This document shows positions 56,666-64,000 of a stretch of DNA of 64,000 nucleotides, piece after piece. The DNA is taken from the NCBI RefSeq assembly GCF_051622035.1, contig NC_135364.1:13013501-13077500 (forward strand). The letters are read 5' to 3'. Numbering within the stretch: position 1 is the first letter of the stretch; every line of letters starts with the position of its first letter. The notes under the pieces are model-generated. The model was not told the origin of the DNA. It was given only the letters and a program-made list of their open reading frames with translations, and ran no database searches. Made by a program: the position numbers and the translations under genes. Source of the DNA: Arctopsyche grandis. Taxonomy: Eukaryota > Arthropoda > Insecta > Trichoptera > Hydropsychidae.

Positions 56666-57289
56666 AAATTCGTTTTTTCCGAGGTGTCCCCGTTTGCTTT
56701 AATGCCACCAGTGATTGTCGTCTAGTTTGATATCAACCATTAATCATGATTTGGACCTTTTCAGGGCTGAACTGACAATAAATCCATATAATAAGTTTAT
56801 TAATCTTTCAAAGTATAACATTACGTTTTGGAGTGTTTCGACTTTATTTGATAATTTACACTATCCCTTAGTTATGTATATATTTTGTTATTTTTAATAA
56901 AATGTGTAAAGAAACTACTACTAATTTATTTAAAGTAATATTTATTTATGTAAATGTTATATGCATATATGTATATAAATTATTATTTTTTTTTATTATT
57001 TACAACTTTTTTACAAAGAAACTTGCACCACCCGGTTTAAGTTTCCCTTGCGTACGAAAGCTGCTTATAAGTTTTCGGTTTTATCTCCAAACTTTGCTAA
57101 GTATTAAATATTCACACCTTATAGTAGTAGTCTCGTTGTATGCGCAAACAAATTAGCTTCTTTCATTACATTGTTCGTCTTTTATTTTATTTTACGTGTG
57201 ATGTATGTAATTAACGAGCGTATGGGAGCGGATAAACTTAATGTATACGTATATTTGATTTTGATTTTTAATGCTTTCTATTTTTACTA
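56666..57289. other. AT-rich stretch, no gene seen
   Basis: Short low-complexity frames only. Confidence 0.45.
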
Positions 57290-57490
57290 AATTATGTTCA
57301 CAATACATCTTATATCTATTTTAAAAGCTACTGATCTACTGATCATTTTCTATTTCACAATTTTAAATTAATTTTGTTAGTAATCATAGTATTATATTAT
57401 TATAATGTTAATATGTAAAGCGTAATAGGAAAAAGAGCTCAAAAACTTATTTACAATAAATTCTTAATACGTATAATATAATACAACTTC
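57290..57490 (-). mobile_element. 3' end of the jockey-like LINE (reverse orientation)
   Basis: The reverse complement matches 16175-16345, for example TTTTTGAGCTCTTTTTCCTA, GATCAGTAGATCAGTAGCT and AAAATAGATATAAGATGTAT. Only the 3'UTR is left, typical of severe 5' truncation. Confidence 0.85.
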
Positions 57491-59276
57491 GTTTGTAAAA
57501 AGTTGTCAGTTAATTTTCGTGTATGACCAACGTGATCGATTTTTACCATTTCTTTCGGGATCGATTGCCGTACGTACCTTTACGAAAAAATTCCTTTGCG
57601 GGAAATTCTAAAGGAATTATTCACACCGGATCAACAGCTAAATTCTCTGAGAACGTTAAAAGGAACTTCTGTCGCTGTGAATTGATTCTGTCCGTGACTG
57701 ATCTGACCATGGAGAAGCCTTCAGATCAATCACCGGCCCACGTCATTGACAAAAACTATACATATAATAATTGTAAGGGCTTATATAATGTTTATATTTA
57801 TGTACACACATATCCGGAATGACGAAACTATCGACTTGTTAAAAAATAATTACTTTCATATTCACATGTTACAAATTTCCATAGTATTTTAAATAATATA
57901 TCATAGCAGCATAGTGTAACTGCTGACATACATTTTTTTTTTCGTTTTATACACGTCACTCATCTTCATATTATTTCTATGACACATTTTATGAATGATG
58001 TTCCTCTTTAGTCCGCCATACACCCGAAACTAATGTTAACACATTATTTATCGTAACGAACGTGTGCTCTTTTTTTGGGGTCACGATTTTTTAACGTGTT
58101 TTTTTATTCATCTCGTTTAATTGGAAAGGTTGAATATTATTTTAGTCATACATATTGACGTAATCGTTTCAGATGCAGCTGTGTCTCGGTATCGTGTTGC
58201 ATAGTGCAGTTGATGGCGTGCTATGATGTATTATATTTATATGTACAATGGAATAAGAACCTTGACCCATTGCTGACTAAACGGCAATCGCATCATCTTT
58301 TATCATCAGGCAAAACGTTAACCTCGTGCATCTTGCCCTTGTAACGTTCAGTTTTCGTTGCATATGTACGTACACTGTCGAATGATTTTTTTTCGTTTGG
58401 CTAGTTGTGTTATCTATTGAGTAACCGTCGTCGTCTGCAATCACAATGATCGGTTTCGAAGAAGCTTCGTGGTTTTGAAGCGTCGTTCCAAGTTGGAGAA
58501 GTATTTGTACTGTTAACGCCAATACAATCTGTCGCCATCATTGTCGGTTCGGTCTTCGAACTCGTTGTCGCCTTTTATATGATGCGAACAACGGACTATC
58601 TAATCGTACAGCCTCCGAAAGGAGGATGCATTCTAAAGCATCAGACTGTGGTGCGGCTTAGTTCAACCCCATGTTATGGTATTTCGCTTTGCGACCTAGT
58701 TAGTGTTCGTTTCGAATTTTAAACAGGGACTGACTGCAACTAGGTGATGAGCCGTGGGTTTCTCAATATATCTTGGAATGTAAGGATATGTTAATTGGAG
58801 TTGATTTGTAATGTTGTGCGACTGAGTTGGCTACAACTCGCCAACTTAAAGAACCAGAGGTCATCAATTTTCATTGTATAATGGGCTGACGACGAAAATC
58901 GATGTTTTTTTTAAATGTATTGTAAAATACACTGTCGAATTCAAACCCCATAATACTCAAAAGTTCATATAAAGTCGTAATGAAAATATTTTGATTAAAA
59001 ACGAGATTCGAATAGTAGTGGTCCAATTATAATTTATTACGAGTCTTCTTAATTTGCTTGACGGGATAAATTTCAGTTCCCTAAGAGATAATATCGTAAG
59101 TATACTGACGTTAAAAATTGGATGTTTTGAATTTGTGGAGTCAAAAAGTGATGAAAATAAGTGAATGAAAAATAATGAATGAGGTCACAAAATAGAGAGC
59201 TTCAAATTTCTTGATTATTGAAAACATCGATTTTCTCAAACAATGATATTTTTACTTAAAGCTTTCTGCCAGTATC
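57491..59276. other. non-coding stretch, presumed intron
   Basis: A 99-codon frame at 57523-57822 and GC-richer sequence to 58700 show no family resemblance and no paired splice sites. Confidence 0.4.
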
Positions 59277-59876
59277 CCTACGATCAGAGATCTGGAGCAA
59301 CCACTTTTTGATTTGCTCCGCTCCGACACCTCAGTACTTGCTCCGCTCCGACACCTCAGTACTTGCTCCAGCTCCGCTCCGTACTCCGAATAGTTTTAAT
59401 AGGAATCATTTGATTTGTCATCTTTATTTATTAATTTTATTCATATACATTTGATAAAAAATTATAAAATTTTATTTTTAGAAAATTTATTATTAAAATA
59501 ATTAATATTTAATATATATAATGAAAATACATACATATGTAGATATAACTATACTACACGGTACGCACATGGTTGTCCCAAACTACCATAGTAACAAGAA
59601 TAGAGCAAATAATCAAGAATATATCATGATGGAAAAATTAACGAGAAAGCGCGCGCACACATTCATTTTTACAAAACAACAATAAGTGAAAAAGGTATAT
59701 AAAACAAAATATTTATAAAATAATATAACCAAACTATATGATGTGCCACATGTCAAATGATTCTAGGATAATAAACCATCAAATATTCAATTTATCATAA
59801 ATTCTGAAAGAAATTCTAATACATAAAAACAATATCGGAGCAGCTCCACGCTCTGCTCCAGATCTCTGCCTACGAT
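59277..59876. mobile_element. hAT-like non-autonomous element (59285-59868)
   Basis: A perfect 8-bp duplication CCTACGAT flanks it (59277-59284 and 59869-59876). Ends are inverted: CAGAGATCTGGAGCA and, from the right, CAGAGATCTGGAGCA. Just inside the left end a 25-bp unit starting TTGCTCCGCTCCGACACC is present twice, and further GCTCC words follow. The rest of the 584 bp is AT-rich without a transposase. Confidence 0.9.
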
Positions 59877-60913
59877 ATTATCATTTCGTATCTCCCATTT
59901 GAATCAAACTATACATTCACTTTCTATACAGACTTTTTGTGTCAACCATTAACAATATGAAAGGTCAATTCGTATGTGTACATATATGTACATATATATG
60001 GCGGGCACTGCTATCATAATACTGTTACATTGTACAACAAGATTAGTATAGTCGGTACGATTTGGATTATAACGTTCAACGTTGGTCTGTTTATTCAAGA
60101 TGAGGACCTCCTAACCGTGTATAATTTCACGCTTCTCGGAAACGATTCAAATTAGATGTCTGCCGTAACGTAAATAATGCTAGACCGAAACTAGTATTGT
60201 ACACACCGCGGAAGTGGTAATCTTTCATTCGAAACGTCATACGTTTGTAAAAAAAAAATGAGATCGATTACGTTCAAAGATGGGATTCGAATTCTTTCGC
60301 GGAAGGCATTTTTAATTAAGCGTTTTATTAAAAAATAAATTAACGAAGCTTTCTTTCTCCTTTTTTTTCGTTCTTCTCCCTTTTCAATTATTGCGAAATT
60401 GATTCTGCGAATATTAAACACTTCGGAGGTAACTCAGCGCCGATTCGTTAGTTGGATGCAAAAATATATATTTAATTAGACGGGTGCAGCAGGGCTGCGA
60501 TATCGCCGGTTAACGAGCCAAGTTGCCGGCACGCTCCTCGGAAGTGGCTGTCGCACAGCTTGCCGCCCCGGTAATGGTCGCGAACATTACCTTATCTCTC
60601 GTGGTCTGTGACCCCTCCATCTCAACGCTTAATATGTATTATATATAATTAAATTCGCCACGGCTATTCCTCAGCCGGCTAAATAAAGTCTGAAATATAC
60701 CGATTTAAACTCTTCGTGGAGTTTCGACAATGGATTTCTAGTACAGTCCTACCATAAAAATACGCTACTGGCGAAATTTGGATTAGAAATACGAATTTTA
60801 AGTGGAACGTGCAGGATTTGACGAATTGAGTTCTGCCAAAATGATCCCATCTATTTTTTTATTCTTACGTGCACATATCATATGTGTTATTACAGGAATT
60901 ACCCCAAGGCAAC
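59877..60913. other. non-coding stretch with a GC-richer block at 60425-60680
   Basis: The block at 60425-60680 contains homeodomain-like TTTAATTAG and TAATTAAAT words and CpG-rich segments, and 60310 has TTTTTAATTAAGCG. A cis-regulatory element within the presumed long intron is possible; there is no coding evidence. Confidence 0.35.
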
Positions 60914-61380
60914 TAAGCCAGCAGTATGGCTGAGTGGTTGCGTTTATGTTTAGCACCAAGAGATTATTGGGTTCGATCCCGGGCTAATCTTTAATACTGC
61001 TCTTTAGACTTGGATATTTGTGACTCCCAAGTCGATCGTTTCTTATCAGAGTTCCCCAATTTCATCTGATCATTATTGAAACGGTTCCCCAAAATTGGCA
61101 AAAAAAATTATCCTACCAACTGTCACAAAACTTCTATATTTAATGTATGTATAATTTGTAAGAATTTATGTACAAGTTTAAATCCATATATGTCTAAATG
61201 GATTAATTAATTAATTGTTCATTTCGTGTTCATCAGCTTCTCGGAATACAGTGATTTACATATGTAATAAAAATGCTGCATTTTTTGTAATTAATTGTCT
61301 AGGAAGGCGCATTGGGGTCTTCCTGTCAAGCCTTCGTGGTAATTTATGTGAAATAAATAAATACAAAAATAAAAATATGT
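60914..61380 (+). mobile_element. tRNA-derived SINE, copy 8 (tail type B, best preserved)
   Basis: Clear pol III promoter: A box TGGCTGAGTGG (60939) and B box GGGTTCGATCCC (60969). The core has CCCAAGTCGATCGTTTCTTA and TGATCATTATTGAAACGG, followed by CAACTGTCACAAAAC. The tail has GGAAGGCGCATTGGGG and ends AAATAAATAAATAC. The head resembles a serine/leucine-type tRNA (GGCTGAGTGGTT); the parent tRNA is inference. Confidence 0.9.
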
Positions 61381-64000
61381 TTAAATTAATTTTTGTATAA
61401 AGGTACTAACAATTTTCCAAACAGTATATTGAATACAGATTAAGACATCTATGGAACATTAAGACAGAATTTGCGGGAAATACATTATTTTGGTAGCTTT
61501 TTATAAGATTCAACAAATTCGAGATGCTAATAACTCGAATTTACAAGAAACTGAGAGGGAGGATACCAATTCCGATCCATCCCAACAATTAAGGTAGAAA
61601 AATCGTAAAATTCTAACAGGAGACGCTCGATATGTGATTTTTTTTAATAACCATAAGACCTCGCCAGCAGCGTATTTGACCGCCACTTGAACCTACGACC
61701 CATCTACTACTATGCAACAGCTCTACCAGTGCACTACATTTTGTGATTCTCATTTGTTAAAATATTACGTACTATCCAGCGTTTCCTGGGAATTTCTACT
61801 CAGGTGGTTGAAAGCTGCCTTCCAATGACCCAAAATCCATCTACTGTCTAAATTAAGATACCGTGAGATAGTATGCCAAATGGGTGCGTATCAAAATTTA
61901 GAATAAGATTTGAAAAATGAGGTAAAAAACGCCCACTCTACCCACGGACTGATCTAACTCTTACTACGTCATGTTTACATATGTATATTGAAGACGGCGG
62001 ATAAATAAACATTCATTTTTTTATAAATTCAGATATTGATATTAAGTCGTTGACTTTAGAAAGATTCCACGCTTATTTAGGGAAGATTCTAATTTCACAG
62101 ATATAACTATACATATATTGAAAATAATTGCGTTTCAGATGGCTTTGGGGCTATCAGTCGATTTTTTTATTTGATTTCATTTATGGTATTATGAAATCGT
62201 TCCTTCACCCGTTTTAGAAGTATAGTCGATGTGCCTAATGTAAAATATTTTATATGTTTATTATGATGAGCAGTAGTCGATGTCTGTTTTTGTTTTGTAC
62301 AATTGGAGCACAGCCCTCTTGTTACACTTTCGTAACGCAAATCACCGCGAGCACCATTTTTATATCTTATTTATCATTCGAAATCGCAAAGCGGGCTCTT
62401 CAGTAGTTTCCCATTTGAAAGTTTATTTACGACCGCTTCGCGTGATTGTCTGTTTACGTATATGTGTATGTATGTAACGAATGATCGTCTTCACTATACA
62501 TGGGTAATGTTGTAGTTGAATTTAAATATTTATTTTATTTGTACGGAAACTGTCTATTTCCAGAAATATCCAAATGAATACCGATTTGATTGTTTGATAC
62601 GATTAAGTATTCTATTAAGCAATGTTATTTTTTATGTATTATATTTGCACAATGTTTCGACATATTTACCCGTCATTCGATTTTGTACGTTCAGGGTCTC
62701 ACGTATTATGATAAGGTTTTGAAATGTTGATACGCTTCAAGTGATTACATAGTCGCTATAGTGTATTTTGCTAACATTAGATAGTTTCTAAATTTCTTAA
62801 AATTTATATGTCAAAAACTTTCCATGTGGTAAGGTTGCGGTTGCATGCAACCGCGTGCAATTACAACGCATTTTAATCAAAATTAATTACTAGTTTTTAT
62901 ACAATTTTCTTGTCAGCAGTAATTTAGGTACTATCGTCAACGATCTCGCATTCTTTTCATGAATTTTTTTTTAAAGAAATATTTTTAAAATGTATTTTCG
63001 TTTTCTATTATTTTACACAATGTCGTGATGTCTGAATTCCAAAAAAAAACTCACCCCTTCGATGTCACCCCTTGTTTCTTTTTTCTTCCTACGCATTGGC
63101 AAGTATTTACTTATGATTATCATCCCTTGCAGTTGCTTTTTGTTTTCTTCCACCCTGACTTTTTTATTATCTCGATGGGTACATGCTTCACACGGAGTCG
63201 GGAAAACTTGTTAATATGATAATTTACTTGTCTGCTTTTGCTTGGATTTTATATAAGATTTTTTGTATTTGTTTGCTTATTCAACTTTTCATCTGTTCTA
63301 TCATACATTATAAATAGCATAAGGAAGGAATAAATGTAAACGTATGATCAAGGCCTAATCGATGCGGAAGTCTTCACTTAATTGAATAAGCAAACAAATA
63401 TGATTCTTCTTAGAGTTATTTGGAATTGCAATTGGGTTTGTATGAAACTCCTGTTATTGAGCTTTTTGGTTTTTTTTTTTTTGCATCCTGCATCAGCAAA
63501 GTTTGCGAAGCTTACGGGCGCAGGACTCGCAACATATTTCCAGTTTTACGCCCCTAGTTTATTTTCGTTGACGTGGCTTGTCGTTTTTTTTCTCGCCGCT
63601 TTGACGTATGGCGGTAGGCCGTGGGGTGCTCTTTGGGGTGTTTCGCTCACCCCTAGAAGAGAGGGCCCGTTGGATGCGGGAGAGGAGAGGTCGGGATGAC
63701 GAAGATTACAACACATTTTATGGCGTGACGGATGCCTACCTGTCCAACTCATCCCACTTTATTTGTGTTTTATGTATTTATATATGTATACGAATTTTTT
63801 GTATGTACTATTTTTTTCCGTTCGTATTTTCCAGTCGCGCGTATGCGTGTACGTAATTTATTATGTGCTCCGTTTTGTTCTCACAGTTCCAAAGGATAGT
63901 TAAATTCGTGGAAACGACGAAAAATCCTTAGGCGTCGTGTAAATATAATCGCTCTACGTGCCATAGTTCTATCAATGTTTTTTTTTTCAATTCAAAGGAT
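61381..64000. other. non-coding stretch to window end
   Basis: No gene supported. A frame at 63382-63699 with a hydrophobic start and a GC-richer part at 63480-63700 has no recognisable family or splice context. Confidence 0.4.

Noticed and set aside
57523-57822. 99-codon plus-strand frame (MTNVIDFYHF...)
   Set aside because: No family resemblance, no splice sites and no promoter context; length is within chance for a GC-richer patch.
60925-61000. Possible functional tRNA gene (A and B boxes present)
   Set aside because: The acceptor stem does not pair by eye and the same head recurs seven more times joined to a common core, so it is a SINE head.
63382-63699. 105-codon frame with a signal-peptide-like start
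   Set aside because: The hydrophobic start comes from a T-run; the rest is unrecognised and nothing else supports a gene.

Overview
The window is nuclear DNA of an insect: AT-rich, with short split coding exons bounded by GT/AG, genes recognisable as insect-type homologues, and dense insect-style transposon debris (foldback MITEs, non-autonomous Helitrons, tRNA-derived SINEs, jockey-like and RTE/CR1-like non-LTR remnants, solo LTRs). Short palindromes built from ACATA/TATGT are scattered through the non-coding DNA. The order is not settled; nothing here looks bacterial, viral or organellar.

Layout. Positions 1-22.7 kb hold no coding gene I can support, only AT-rich DNA, nested mobile elements and a few GC-rich patches. 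A GC-rich block at 22.75-23.65 kb looks like a promoter and first exon of a minus-strand gene whose body lies further left, possibly beyond the window. 23.65-26.7 kb is extremely AT-rich and featureless. Three complete genes follow: peptidylglycine alpha-hydroxylating monooxygenase (PHM, minus, 9 exons, 26732-37616), a PARP16-type ADP-ribosyltransferase (minus, 6 exons, 41588-43093), and the U3 snoRNP protein MPP10 (plus, 7 exons, 44940-47862). For all three I rebuilt the exon chain by hand; each closes in frame with canonical splice sites (349, 358 and 653 residues). PARP16 and MPP10 are divergently transcribed across a 1.85 kb gap filled with a foldback element and a solo LTR. A second GC-rich block at 49.59-50.0 kb plus a small exon at 51.26-51.31 kb look like the 5' end of a plus-strand gene with a long intron running to the window edge.

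The genes are not an operon: PHM amidates neuropeptides in the secretory pathway, PARP16 is an ER-tail-anchored mono-ADP-ribosyltransferase, MPP10 works in nucleolar 18S rRNA processing. The most unusual material is in the mobile DNA: two families of foldback elements with 9-bp target duplications whose arms are built from degenerate units of about 15 bp, two short Helitrons joined head-to-tail with no spacer inside a PHM intron, and SINEs that share a head and core but carry exchanged 3' tails.
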